The notes below the pieces were generated by a model that worked only from the letters and a program-made list of their open reading frames with translations, was not told the origin of the DNA and ran no database searches. The position numbers were made by a program, and so were the translations under genes. 64,000 nt of DNA from JAIUZI01 sp041594355 (lineage in GTDB: Bacteria > Pseudomonadota > Alphaproteobacteria > Rhodobacterales > Rhodobacteraceae): contig JBFHMM010000001.1 of the NCBI GenBank assembly GCA_041594355.1, forward strand, positions 1-64,000, in the 5' to 3' direction. Shown one piece after another: positions 28,501 to 37,057 of the stretch. Within the stretch, counting starts at the first letter, position 1. The number at the start of each line of letters is the position of its first letter.

Positions 28501-28606
28501 GGCGCGGATCGCGCTTGTCGAAATCGGCAGCCGGACCCCGGTGCAGGGGCCGGTCGGCCTGGTGCGCCGGGCCGGCTGTGTCCTGCCCTCGGGCAGCGGA
28601 GAATGA
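25523..28606 (+). CDS. Large cytoplasmic protein of unknown function in the glycan cluster
   Basis: 1027 aa from the ATG at 25523, ten bases after AAGGA; the open frame extends 49 codons upstream without support. The N-terminus (TLILFPAEDAFALTAVDLLAAL) looks like a Rossmann strand-helix, as in GT-B enzymes. Residues 300-400 and most of 480-1000 are beta-rich, suggesting repeated sandwich or lectin-like modules. No catalytic motif is recognised. It overlaps the next glycosyltransferase by ATGA, so the two are translationally coupled and probably act together. It could be a glycosyltransferase-associated scaffold; I do not assign a family. Confidence 0.8.
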   Translation: MDTLILFPAEDAFALTAVDLLAALPGQPVTLAAVQTPAKQLAGGLAERVERVFTLPDWPFGPQKGIQPPDPGSPDHARIARFLRQGFDRVLVFDWSLAPLAALMPPGMGRFLVLDDWTQQEELVLSPDLKTNRTGPRLHEAEEIVADFDAILCTEQAVFSMIGTLFPDKALAAPVPIPGYPADLGEQWPLRFRAPNSRYDPYTQDGLNAFLRRQGARQHRGQPFVSLELPPDYAFVRDNAAPTPEPVLVDVSGPQAPLLEVSVQLHRPELRTRNAMRGGNLMFLLEARASGSPEDDYVIAPGGARAALLELLSDQTAWRAFWSQGVRQFREIQDHNQQVWVRFIEGRETAGGSFLYGTLGVKQGIESGAAPGGGDLAIVRAHAAAPLDPGPGLALVQTLLLQGLPERALAYLGVLMRAGAIAGQPVRASRALLDLMQRQSVFDQPRSRAVTDKLHRDLQEAGTDESGGLYLTFQLPEAVAAPPAAGGRGAPVFELGLHRDDQGARRFSGTFSMVYARQTFAGDPALVAMISGRLDDPDTELAAAQIEIDGQPVTGEITQRMDGSFFLPVPVTLQGESAGRDLFSVSVSLSALRGAAVAGRIDQIDVIRRAELFEDGRIAANARLLALLPTQDSWNFAGGYHIERSDTGAPVRWIQARATPELVWAATPPEQRPRGAVCAVVVVQTARGGPPPDELYLETPNGPLRAVPVPGGGDGARSYVFDITDLFIDRIRLPRLELVSPVPAETVGEDQRLLSLLLRSMSIVELPLSLLDNQPAVLTPGAGLRTGVGDPAAPPMLGKALRLALTVPHLLSPSRLVEIRGKGDDRIYGLEARLNRLPLEPVGISHEAGRFIWRGRLISDRPVLAFASWLQMQLAAEQPEGAAPMEITQVRFILPPDNQPGFELMDGGHFPGTAGYYHSGPAMRGVWAGPGGRLLVDVPAGADALWLAGDAAIGRSQIEAMTLSCDGAELECRTGTAADGRWRVTGRLEPAAEARIALVEIGSRTPVQGPVGLVRRAGCVLPSGSGE

Positions 28607-31437
28607 CCCAGATGTCCAAGATCTTTTTTATCGCTCCCAGGGTCGACAGCGACATCACGCTGGAAACCGCCTGGCTGGACCCGCTGGCCGAAGCCGCCGA
28701 AACCCTCGGGCTGGACCCGGTTCTGGTGGTCGGACAGAACCTGAAGCGGCGCAGCACCGCTGCCGGTCGCCCTGTCTGGGGGGTGCTGGACAGCAGCCCC
28801 CAGAGCGAACGGCAGCGCACCCTGGTCAATGCCCGGCTGCTGGCGCTGCACCGGTTCGATGTGCTGGCCGACCGGCTGGCCTTCGTATGCGATTCCCGCC
28901 GACCGGGACCGCAGGACACGCTCTGCCTGCTCGACGCCTCGGTGCCGGACCTGGAATCGGTCTGGCAATTCCTGATGACCACGCCGCCCGAAACCCTGCC
29001 GCATGTGCATGTGCACCTGTCGCGGCTCTATGATCCCGACCTGGTGCTGGAGGCTGCCGGGTTGAACGATCTGGCAGACCGGATCGCGTTGCTGCGTGCC
29101 CGCTTTGAGGCGCGCGGGCTGTTGCAGGCGGGGCGGCTGACGTTGAGCGCGGGACACCCCGCGCTGGCCCGGCGGCTGAGCGATCTGGGGCTTGAGACCG
29201 CCAGCGCGCCGCTGCAGGGCTCCGGACGCCCCGGCGGGCGCAGCACGGCGCTGCTGGTCAAATCCTTTGAGCCCGATCTGGCCGAGACGCTGGACCTGTA
29301 CAACGCCACTGTCTTTCTCAGCGATGCGCTGGTCCCGGCGGCGCAGGCCGATCTGGCGGCCGACGGCATGGATGCGGAACGGGCGATCAGCTTTGCGCCG
29401 CTCAGCGATGCCACGCGCCAGCTGGCGCGCTTTGGCTCTGTCATCACCGAGACCGATCTGCTGGATCTGGTGCTGTCCTGTCCCGGACCGGTCGGGGGGG
29501 CGGTGCTGCGGCTGATCGGAACGGCCGATCCCGTCACGCCTTCCGCTCCGATGAACGGCGCGGACTTCATCGCCATGCTGCGGGACCTGCAGGCAAAGGC
29601 CGGCACCCCGGAGCCCAAGCCGGTGGTGCTGCATGTGGCCAACAACTGGTGGGGCCAGGGATCGAGCCACGTGTTCGAGGCGCAGCTGCGCTATCTGGCC
29701 GAGCGCGGCTATGCGGTGCTTGCGGTGCATTTCGACATCGACGACTCGGGGTTCTTCTTTCCTGAAGGGGTGGCCGACACGCTGACCAAGCTGCCGCAGG
29801 ACGGTGCCCTGCACCGTTGGCGGCTGGGTCGCGATCCGGCACTGTCGGCGCAGGAAAAGGGGCTGGGGCTGAACCCGCCCTACCGGGCCGACATGCTGTC
29901 GGTGGAAGGGGAATCGCGGATCGCCCGCAACGTTGCGGTGCCGCCCGCCCTGCGCGCCGCGCTCAAGGCGTTGCGCCCGGCCTGGGCCCTGGTCAACTAC
30001 AGCCAGAACCATCCGCTGATCGCGGCGCTGGATCTCGAAGAGGTGCCGGTGATCACGGAAACCCACGACCTGCGTACGGTGCAGCACGCGATCTATGGCG
30101 AGACCACACTGGACCAGATCGACTATGATCTGGAACTGGACAACGCCGGCCATTTCGACGGGCTGGTGTTCATCAACGCCCATGAGGAAAAGCTGACCCG
30201 CGACCGGCTGCCGGATCTCAAGGGCATCAGCGCCTTTCCCTTCATGCTGGGCAATGCCGCGATCGAACCCCGGCCCCTGCATGAAACTGCCGTGACCCCG
30301 GTGCTGCGCGCGCTCAGCCGCAGCCGCCGACCCTGCCTGTCGCTGGCAGCCCGGCTGGCCGGGCAGGATGGCAGTTCGGATGCGGGGCCGAAGCGCCCGG
30401 TCATCCTGTTCGTGGGCAGCCGTCACAAGGCCAATGTGACCTCGCTGGACTGGTACTTTGCCAATGTCCACCTGCCGTTCCGGATCTTTGAACAGGCCGA
30501 TCTGGTGGTGGCGGGCAATATCGCCGACGATTACCCCGACAGCGCCATTCCCGGGGTCACCTTCCTGGGGCGGGTCGATGACCTGCTGGCGCTCTATGAC
30601 AGCGCGGACATCGTGTTGCTGCCGATCCGCGAGGGCACCGGGCTGCCGATCAAGGTGATCGACACGCTGATGGCGCAGAAACCCTTTGTCTGCACCTCGA
30701 ACGCGATCCGCGCGATCACCGAGATGGACGGCCGCTGGCCGACGTTCGACGACCCGGCCGGATTTGCGGGCGAGCTGCTGAAACTCGCCGGCGATCCCGC
30801 CTATCTGGCAGCGGCCGAGGCGCGGCTGAAGGAGATCAGTGACCCCGAGGAGTCGTGGCGCGACTACGCCGCCCGCTGGGACCGGCTGGTCACCGAGGTC
30901 GTGGGCCAGGCGCCGCCGCAGGACGATGACCATGTGACCCCGGTTCTGATGCCACAGGTACCGCAGGCGCTGCCGCTGCCCCGGACCCGGCTGGTGGCCG
31001 GGCAACGGCTGTCGGTGCGCCATGGCGGCTTGTTGTGGGAACACGAGGGGCTGGCCACGGATGACGATTCCGAACAGTTCCATTTTGGCCAGCCGCTGGG
31101 CCGGCTGGCGTTGCATTTCGCCCTGGCCAGGGACGCCACCGCCAGCGCCGGCGGGCGGGCGCGATCGCTGCGTCTCGACGGGGTGATCAACAGCGACCAG
31201 AATCCCGACACCGTGCTGAACTTTTTCGTCAACGGCCAGCCTGCCGGCCGAATGTCGACCAACCGGCAGTATCAAAAGCCGTTCTGCCTGTTTGCCGAAC
31301 CGATTTGCCGTGATGGCGCCGCCCTGGTGGTGATCGAGGTGTTCCTGACCAATCAGGACGGGGTGCCGATCGTGCCCGCCACAACCAAGCGCTGGGTCGC
31401 CCTGGACCAGCTGACATTGACCCCGGCGGCGCGCTGA
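28603..31437 (+). CDS. Large glycosyltransferase (GT4-like) with extra C-terminal domain
   Basis: 944 aa, coupled to the preceding gene by ATGA. The N-terminal third is of unknown fold. A GT-B N-domain begins near 340 (VVLHVANNWWGQGSSHVFEAQL), and the GT4-like donor domain near 595-710 reads VILFVGSRHKANVTSLDWY, GVTFLGRVDDLLALYDSADIVLLP and GTGLPIKVIDTLMAQKPFV. A C-terminal beta-rich module (about 780-944) resembles an accessory binding domain. Acts in the cytoplasm on nucleotide sugars; the sugar is unknown. Confidence 0.82.
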   Translation: MTQMSKIFFIAPRVDSDITLETAWLDPLAEAAETLGLDPVLVVGQNLKRRSTAAGRPVWGVLDSSPQSERQRTLVNARLLALHRFDVLADRLAFVCDSRRPGPQDTLCLLDASVPDLESVWQFLMTTPPETLPHVHVHLSRLYDPDLVLEAAGLNDLADRIALLRARFEARGLLQAGRLTLSAGHPALARRLSDLGLETASAPLQGSGRPGGRSTALLVKSFEPDLAETLDLYNATVFLSDALVPAAQADLAADGMDAERAISFAPLSDATRQLARFGSVITETDLLDLVLSCPGPVGGAVLRLIGTADPVTPSAPMNGADFIAMLRDLQAKAGTPEPKPVVLHVANNWWGQGSSHVFEAQLRYLAERGYAVLAVHFDIDDSGFFFPEGVADTLTKLPQDGALHRWRLGRDPALSAQEKGLGLNPPYRADMLSVEGESRIARNVAVPPALRAALKALRPAWALVNYSQNHPLIAALDLEEVPVITETHDLRTVQHAIYGETTLDQIDYDLELDNAGHFDGLVFINAHEEKLTRDRLPDLKGISAFPFMLGNAAIEPRPLHETAVTPVLRALSRSRRPCLSLAARLAGQDGSSDAGPKRPVILFVGSRHKANVTSLDWYFANVHLPFRIFEQADLVVAGNIADDYPDSAIPGVTFLGRVDDLLALYDSADIVLLPIREGTGLPIKVIDTLMAQKPFVCTSNAIRAITEMDGRWPTFDDPAGFAGELLKLAGDPAYLAAAEARLKEISDPEESWRDYAARWDRLVTEVVGQAPPQDDDHVTPVLMPQVPQALPLPRTRLVAGQRLSVRHGGLLWEHEGLATDDDSEQFHFGQPLGRLALHFALARDATASAGGRARSLRLDGVINSDQNPDTVLNFFVNGQPAGRMSTNRQYQKPFCLFAEPICRDGAALVVIEVFLTNQDGVPIVPATTKRWVALDQLTLTPAAR

Positions 31438-31496
31438 CCCGCGCCACGCCAGACCTGCGGCCCCTGCCGCAGACACCGAAGAACCGGAGACCCCCG

Positions 31497-32789
31497 ATGG
31501 GAAAACGCCTTTTGATCATCGACCCGGCCTTCTCGGAAGGCGAAGGCCACCATCTGGCGGCCAATGTGCTGCTGACCCGCACCGCGCATGAGGCCGGGTT
31601 CGACAGCGTGTGCATCCTGTGCCGCAACAGCTGCCCGCTGCCCACCATCGCCGATGGTCTGGGCGAAACCGTACCCACCTTTGACAGCACACCTTATGCC
31701 GCCTTCCGGGTCGGCGACCTGCCCCGGCTGGCGGCGCTGAACCACAAGGCGCAGGAGGATTTCGACGTCATCCCCGCGGATATGGTTCGCGATGGCGATG
31801 AACTGCTGGTGCATACGGTCAACGAGGTCCAGTTCACGGCGTTGACTCGCTGGTTGGCGCAGATGCTGGAAACCCGTGACGTCCGGGTGCGGCTGGCGCT
31901 GATGTTCCCTGTCGGGCTGGAGTTTTCCGAGGACGGCGTCACCGGGGTGCGCGATCCGGCGGCGGCGATGATCTTCCGCCACGGCGCGGCGCGGCTGGCC
32001 CCCTTCGGCGACCGGGTACGCTGGCTGGGCATCGGCCGCTCGATCGCGCGGGAATTCAACCTGCTGACCGGCAACGCGGTGGGATATGGCCCGGCGCTGG
32101 TCCCCGGCATTGGTGCCCCGCTGGCAGCGAAACCCGACAGCGCGGTGCCCAATATCGTGCTCTATATGGGCGATGCGAAATTCGACAAGGGCTTTCACCA
32201 CCTGCCGGCGATCATCACGCGGCTGCGCAACAGCCCCCGCGACTTTCGCGCCACGGTGCAGGTATCGGGCGGGGTGATCGGACATTTCACAGAGATGCGC
32301 CAGGCGCTCGAGAGCGCCGCCCAGGGCGATCCCCGTTTCATCATCCACAATGGCCGGCTGAGCGATGCCGATTACGAACGGGCCTGGCAACAGGGCCATA
32401 TCGCGCTTCTGGGCTATGATCCGGGGGTCTACAAATACAAATCCTCGGGCCTGTGCTGGGAGGCGATGAACTACGCGGTGCCGGCGGTGGTGCTGAAGGA
32501 CACGTTCCACCACCGTGAAGTCACCGGATACGGGTTCGACCCCATCGTGGTGAACGATTACTGGCCCGAACAGCTGTTTGCCGGACTGGAACGGGGTCTG
32601 GCGGCGCTGCCGCAGATGGCGCCAGCCTGGCAGGCGGCGCGCGCCGGGTTTGTCGATCAGAACCAGCCCGCCCAATATTTCGCCGAGGATCTGCCCGGCC
32701 TGCCGGGCGGCGGTCAGGCCGCCGATCTGCGCGCCCATATTCAAGGTTGGCAGCGGCGCTGTTTCGACGCGTTTTTTGGTGGGGGGTAA
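31497..32789 (+). CDS. Glycosyltransferase, GT-B fold
   Basis: 430 aa. The N-terminus (KRLLIIDPAFSEGEGHHLAANVLL) is a typical GT-B nucleotide-fold opening with a glycine-rich loop. The second domain starts near residue 218 (NIVLYMGDAKFDKGFHHLPAII), with VSGGVIGHF and YDPGVYKYKSSGLCWEAMNYAVP as donor-site segments. It follows the 944-aa transferase by 59 bases in the same direction, with a GGAGACCCCCGATG start. Probably one step in the same glycan. Specificity unknown. Confidence 0.78.
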   Translation: MGKRLLIIDPAFSEGEGHHLAANVLLTRTAHEAGFDSVCILCRNSCPLPTIADGLGETVPTFDSTPYAAFRVGDLPRLAALNHKAQEDFDVIPADMVRDGDELLVHTVNEVQFTALTRWLAQMLETRDVRVRLALMFPVGLEFSEDGVTGVRDPAAAMIFRHGAARLAPFGDRVRWLGIGRSIAREFNLLTGNAVGYGPALVPGIGAPLAAKPDSAVPNIVLYMGDAKFDKGFHHLPAIITRLRNSPRDFRATVQVSGGVIGHFTEMRQALESAAQGDPRFIIHNGRLSDADYERAWQQGHIALLGYDPGVYKYKSSGLCWEAMNYAVPAVVLKDTFHHREVTGYGFDPIVVNDYWPEQLFAGLERGLAALPQMAPAWQAARAGFVDQNQPAQYFAEDLPGLPGGGQAADLRAHIQGWQRRCFDAFFGGG

Positions 32790-32843
32790 GGCCGCGGGCG
32801 GGATAACCTTGCGGCAGGGGCCGCTATTGGCTAGCGATAACTA

Positions 32844-32866
32844 TGCCGGGGCGCGTTGCCCCGGCA
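32844..32866 (+). terminator. 9-bp hairpin between glycosyltransferase and small protein 2
   Basis: TGCCGGGGC (32844-32852) pairs perfectly with GCCCCGGCA (32858-32866) around a five-base loop. No T-run follows, so it may be a weak terminator or a 5' leader hairpin of the small gene that starts 34 bases later. Confidence 0.45.
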
Positions 32867-32899
32867 GGTAAATGACAAGAACAAGACAAGGGATGGTTC

Positions 32900-33070
32900 A
32901 TGTCTGACGAATTGGTACTGGGAATTTTCAAGGAACTCGCCGTGATGGAAGGCAGCCGCAAGCCCGACGGAAGCTGGGCTGTCAATGATCAGGAGGCGTT
33001 CAAACGGCTATTGCGCCGGGCCGGCCGGCTGGCCCAGTCGGCAAAGGGCGGTGACGAAACCGAGGCCTGA
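32900..33070 (+). CDS. 56-aa conserved small protein, copy 2 (sulfotransferase-associated domain)
   Basis: Starts MSDELVLGIFKELAVMEG, then RKPDGSWAV and RLLRRAGRL, ending ...ETEA. Ribosome site AAGGGA lies before the ATG. Same length as copy 1 at 16503-16673 and about 26 of 56 residues identical without gaps. Like copy 1 it sits just upstream of a sulfotransferase gene (33183). No membrane or signal features; the C-terminus is basic then acidic. Function unknown. Conservation is in amino acids rather than codons, which supports a translated protein. Confidence 0.88.
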   Translation: MSDELVLGIFKELAVMEGSRKPDGSWAVNDQEAFKRLLRRAGRLAQSAKGGDETEA

Positions 33071-33182
33071 CACCCGCGATCGGTGCGTGCGTGCCCATGG
33101 CTGACGTGCCAACGCTTCACTATACGCTCCAACGGCTCCCCGCGAAGGTCCCGAGCCTGTCGCGCAGACCGGAAGGTTTTCG

Positions 33183-34229
33183 TTGAAGTCCGTTTTTCTT
33201 CACATCGGTCCGCACAAGAGCGGCACCTCGACAATGCAGAAATTCCTCGCCGAACGGCAGGATGATCTGGCGGCGCGGTTCTCGCTCAGGTTCTGCCGCA
33301 CCGGGCGCAGCTGGCCCCGGCAAAACATCAACCTGGCCTGGCAGTTCCAGAACCCCAGGTTCTTTGAGCCCGACAGGGGGTCCTGGGCCGATGTCGCGGC
33401 CGAGATCGCCGCCGGGCCCGAAACGACGGCGGTGCTGTTCAGCGAATTGTTCTCGCGGTTCGGCGAGGATTCGATCGCCCAGGTTGCCGAGGCGTTGCGT
33501 GGTTTCGACACCCGGATCCTGTTTTACGGCCGCGCCCCGGCGGACTGGCTGGAAAGCTCCTATGCCCAGTCGTTCCGCAACCTGACCCCGCGCGACAACG
33601 CGGGGTGCTATCTCGATTTTGTTCGTGATCCGGGCGCGCGGCGACCGGTTGCCCGGATCCTGCCGGTGTTGGACAAATGGGCCTCCGCTTTTGGCGAGGA
33701 TGCGATCATCCTGCGGTCATTCGAGGCCGCCCGCACCACCCCCGACGGCGGCTTGATGGCCGATTTCGCCGCCCAGCTGGGGCTGCGGGGGATCGATTTC
33801 AGCGATCTGCCGCAGCAGCGCAACCCGCGCATCGGGATCAAGACCATGGGCCTGTTCCATAACTTTTCGCGGCTGCTCTTGAAGACAGGCGTGCCGCTGG
33901 ACCGCAAACCCCGGGACGCCCTGCGCAATGCGATCAACCGATATGGCCGCAAGCAGGGCTGGAACGAGGAAAGCGCCCGGTTCAACACCACCGAGACCCG
34001 GGCCATCATCGCCGAGCGTTACGAACCGCAGGTCCGCGCGGCGTTTCGCAAATATGCCGGGCAGGAGATCACCCTTGCCGACGGCCCGCTGCAGCCCGAC
34101 AGCATCGCACGGCAAATGCCTGCGGATCAGGTCGGCAGGGAAGACATCGACGGCTGCTTCCGCTTCATCGAGGAAATCTGCACGCCGGAAATGGTTGCCG
34201 CGTTCCAGCCCCTGCGCGACGCACTATGA
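33183..34229 (+). CDS. Sulfotransferase-like protein
   Basis: 348 aa. The TTG start at 33183 is preceded by GGAAGG and places the strand KSVFLHIGPHKSGTSTMQKF right at the N-terminus, as in related genes here. HIGPHKSGTSTMQ (residues 7-19) is the PAPS 5'-loop. The 3'-phosphate region is divergent: LFYGRAPADWLESSYAQ (R117, S125). It follows small protein 2 by 112 bases and is convergent with the minus-strand sulfotransferase operon, ten bases apart. The acceptor is unknown. Confidence 0.78.
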   Translation: MKSVFLHIGPHKSGTSTMQKFLAERQDDLAARFSLRFCRTGRSWPRQNINLAWQFQNPRFFEPDRGSWADVAAEIAAGPETTAVLFSELFSRFGEDSIAQVAEALRGFDTRILFYGRAPADWLESSYAQSFRNLTPRDNAGCYLDFVRDPGARRPVARILPVLDKWASAFGEDAIILRSFEAARTTPDGGLMADFAAQLGLRGIDFSDLPQQRNPRIGIKTMGLFHNFSRLLLKTGVPLDRKPRDALRNAINRYGRKQGWNEESARFNTTETRAIIAERYEPQVRAAFRKYAGQEITLADGPLQPDSIARQMPADQVGREDIDGCFRFIEEICTPEMVAAFQPLRDAL

Positions 34230-34239
34230 CGCGCTCCGC

Positions 34240-35202
34240 TCAGGCCGCCCCAAGTTCGGCGGCCATCTCGGCTGCCTGGGCGCGGATCTCGGGCGTCAGC
34301 AGCGCCTCGTAATCGACATCGGCAAAGGGTGGTTCACCGTCCAGGCGCAGACCGACGCCATAGGTTTCCGCCACATAGGCCAGATCGCGGTCCATCTCCG
34401 CCTCGATCAGGGCGCGGGCGGCCAGCGGCAGGCAGAACCGCTCGCCGCCGAACTGCGCGGCAAAGGCCTTGACCCGGCTGTTCTTCAGCCCCAGCCCCGG
34501 CCAGGTCCGGTGCATGTAATCGGTCACCACCGTCGCAAGCATCGAAAGGCTGGTGTTGGCCTGCACCTGCTTGAAGTCGGGATCCTCGGCGATTTCGGGT
34601 TTTCCGGTGGTCAGCTCCAGGAAATCGCGGACGATGTCGCCCCCGTTCAGGGCGGGGCGGGAACTGTCACGGACGATGACATTGTCGCGGCCGAACACCT
34701 TTTCATACCGCGGCAATACCTTGTGATACTGCACAAAGCGGGGCGCTTCGCAGCAGTCGGCCAGGCTGCGCTTGCCGTTCTTGATCTGGGTCTGGGCAAA
34801 GCTGGGGGCAAAGGACAGCGGATGGCGACAATAGATCACCAGTTTCACTTGCCGGCAGCCGCCCAGCAGATCCTCGCGCAGGCGCACCAGCTCATCCGGT
34901 TTCAGCGAAGACACCGATTCCGAGGAGAAGGCGATGTTGCCGCCGTCCCCGGGATGCTCGGCGAAATAGGTGTTCAGCGCCCCCTCGATGCGCGGCGCGG
35001 TCATCAGGCTGCGCGGGGCATCCACATAGGGCCGCCCGACAAAGGCGATGTGGTTGCCCCCCGTCCGGTCCAGCGCCTCGGGGTAGGTCAACCCGCCCTG
35101 TTCCGCGACCAGGTCGCGGTTGACCGCCAGCGTGTTCTGGATCGAGGTCGATCCGGTCTTGGCGTGACCGCAATGAAGAAAACAGGTGTCATACATGGGC
35201 AT
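34240..35202 (-). CDS. Sulfotransferase-like protein (paralogue of the next gene)
   Basis: 320 aa. CGHAKTGSTSIQN (residues 11-23) is the PAPS 5'-loop and VIYCRHPLSFAPSF (122-135) the 3'-phosphate motif. Both it and the neighbour at 35236-36243 carry a segment Q-x-K-N-G followed by LADC, marking a local duplication. The start is either of two ATGs two codons apart. It is the last gene of a three-gene minus-strand operon. Confidence 0.82.
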   Translation of the reverse strand: MPMYDTCFLHCGHAKTGSTSIQNTLAVNRDLVAEQGGLTYPEALDRTGGNHIAFVGRPYVDAPRSLMTAPRIEGALNTYFAEHPGDGGNIAFSSESVSSLKPDELVRLREDLLGGCRQVKLVIYCRHPLSFAPSFAQTQIKNGKRSLADCCEAPRFVQYHKVLPRYEKVFGRDNVIVRDSSRPALNGGDIVRDFLELTTGKPEIAEDPDFKQVQANTSLSMLATVVTDYMHRTWPGLGLKNSRVKAFAAQFGGERFCLPLAARALIEAEMDRDLAYVAETYGVGLRLDGEPPFADVDYEALLTPEIRAQAAEMAAELGAA

Positions 35203-35235
35203 CGAACTTTCGCAGGGGAGGCCGGCAGCGGAAGA

Positions 35236-36243
35236 TTAAGCGGAAGGTCCGGAATCTCTGCGCTTTTTCTTAGCCTGGATGGCAACGTTGGCCAGATCGT
35301 CGAACAACAGGGCAAGGGAGCGGATCGTTTCGGGCCGGAAATAGGTTTCGGGGGCCGGAGGCGGGATGCTGGTGTCGATATCGGCGAACCGGAGACCATG
35401 AGCGGTTTCCAGGTAGTCGCGCACGGTTTTGGTCTTTTCCACAATCCGGGCGAGGGTTTCGCCGGGAAAGACGTACTTCGGCCCCTCGACCTGCGGCAGC
35501 TTGCGCTGCAGCAGCCGGTTGCGTGAAAACTTGGGTGCAAATTCACTCAGCGCATCAGCCAGCAGCAGCCCGGCGCCGGACAGGGAATCGTTCTGCCGGA
35601 TAGAGGGGATCTGCTCTACCAGGTCCCCCAGCCCGGCCCGGGATAGGAAATCGCCGACAATATCGGGCTTGCCGGGCAGATCGCCGGTATAGGCGCAAAC
35701 GCTGACCGCATCATGACCAAAAACCCCGCTCCAGCGGTCAATCAGGCTCTTGTAGTGGCTGGTGGGCGGATCGGCGAGGCAGTCGGCCAGCCGGGCGGCG
35801 CCGTTCTTGACCTGCTCCTGAATCATGCTCAGCGCCTGCTGCACCGGATCACGGACATAGACCAGAACCCGCAGGGCGGCGAAGCGTGCCTCGAGCCAGC
35901 GTTTCAGCGCCGCGATCTCATCGGCGTCCAGCAGTACCGAATGTTCGGCGCTCAGGATCACCAGCCGGGGGGCCGATGCGGCAATCTCGGCCTCCAGCTC
36001 GGCCAGCGTCGCGGTATTGTGTGCCACCGTGGCAGCGCCGCTGCGTCCGGCCATGCGATTGTAATCGAAACTGTCGGGATCGGTCATGAAGGCCGAGACC
36101 AGAAACCGGTGATTGCGCTCCAGCGCCGGATACAGAACCCCCGCCTCGGCGAGAATGCCGCTGCCCTGTTTCAGGCTGACCTGGATCGAGGTCGACCCCG
36201 TCTTGGGCACACCGATATGCAACAGGCAGTCAGGTTTCATCAC
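35236..36243 (-). CDS. Sulfotransferase-like protein (paralogue of the previous gene)
   Basis: 335 aa. HIGVPKTGSTSIQ (residues 9-21) is the PAPS 5'-loop and LVYVRDPVQQALSM (127-140) the 3'-phosphate motif with Arg131 and Ser139. EQVKNGAARLADC matches the paralogue 33 bases downstream. The C-terminus is strongly basic (KKKRRD). Middle gene of the operon; the acceptor is unknown. Confidence 0.84.
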   Translation of the reverse strand: MMKPDCLLHIGVPKTGSTSIQVSLKQGSGILAEAGVLYPALERNHRFLVSAFMTDPDSFDYNRMAGRSGAATVAHNTATLAELEAEIAASAPRLVILSAEHSVLLDADEIAALKRWLEARFAALRVLVYVRDPVQQALSMIQEQVKNGAARLADCLADPPTSHYKSLIDRWSGVFGHDAVSVCAYTGDLPGKPDIVGDFLSRAGLGDLVEQIPSIRQNDSLSGAGLLLADALSEFAPKFSRNRLLQRKLPQVEGPKYVFPGETLARIVEKTKTVRDYLETAHGLRFADIDTSIPPPAPETYFRPETIRSLALLFDDLANVAIQAKKKRRDSGPSA

Positions 36244-36286
36244 TAGCCGTTCCTGTTATCCGCGCGCCGGTCCAGATCGGGATCAG

Positions 36287-37057
36287 TCAACCCTGCTGCA
36301 GATCCCAGCCGGCATCGCTTTCGGTGATCCAGTCCAGCCGGTTGATCCGTTTGAGGAACTCGCGCACGTCGTCCTTGTTATCGAAGCGCGACAGGATATG
36401 CGACGTATTGTTCCGCCGCAGGCTGGTTTGCAGCGGCCCGGGCTGTGCGACACCCAGATAGGGGAACAGCCGCCGCACCAGACCTTCGTTCAGCAGGTCG
36501 CCATATTCGAGATATTCGAAATGCTGCCCGGCGGCGTTCAGCGCTTCGACCACGCGTCCATAGAACCCGATGTGACGGTTATAGAGGTTCCAGAACTGCT
36601 TTTCCTCGAATTCGACGGTCTCGTTCCAGGTCGGCTTGGCGCTGGTTTCCGCAACCGAGCTGCGCTTGCCGTCCTCGGTCGGAGCCGACCACAGCTCCTT
36701 TTTCTGCGAGATCAGCCGCGAGGAGTAGATCGACAGGAAATTGCGCCGGTTCAGCACGATCTTTTTCCAGTCGTCGCGCCGGATCAGCTCCTGCAGCAGA
36801 TCCTCGTTGTGCCCGTCAAAGATCTTGAACCCGACCGCTTCGGCCCTGGCGTTGGTTTCTCCGACGATCTTGTCGAGAAACGCCGACGGGTTGGTGTTGC
36901 GCTCGGCGATTTCCGCGCTGCGGTCGATGCCGTCGATATTCAGTTCGTTCTGGTTGTACAGCTCGTAGTGGCATTTGACCGCCGGTGACGAGTTCAGAAG
37001 CTGGACCAGAAGGGTTGAACCGGTGCGCGGCGCGCCGATCAGAACAAATTTTTTCAT
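36287..37057 (-). CDS. Sulfotransferase (Stf0/NodH-like loop)
   Basis: 256 aa. LIGAPRTGSTLLVQLL (residues 6-21) is a PAPS 5'-loop of the PRTGST type seen in NodH and Stf0 families, which act on carbohydrates. VLNRRNFLSIYSS (101-113) occupies the 3'-phosphate position. An ATG with GGGAGAGGCC upstream starts the gene. First gene of the operon, divergent from the acetyltransferase at 37363. Confidence 0.83.
   Translation of the reverse strand: MKKFVLIGAPRTGSTLLVQLLNSSPAVKCHYELYNQNELNIDGIDRSAEIAERNTNPSAFLDKIVGETNARAEAVGFKIFDGHNEDLLQELIRRDDWKKIVLNRRNFLSIYSSRLISQKKELWSAPTEDGKRSSVAETSAKPTWNETVEFEEKQFWNLYNRHIGFYGRVVEALNAAGQHFEYLEYGDLLNEGLVRRLFPYLGVAQPGPLQTSLRRNNTSHILSRFDNKDDVREFLKRINRLDWITESDAGWDLQQG

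Noticed and set aside
28273..31476. 1067-codon minus-strand frame
   Set aside because: High-GC antisense of the 944-aa glycosyltransferase, with no domain or ribosome site.
3223..34229. Wzx/Wzy/Wza/Wzc or ABC polysaccharide exporters
   Set aside because: No protein in the window has their motifs; export must be encoded elsewhere or use another route.
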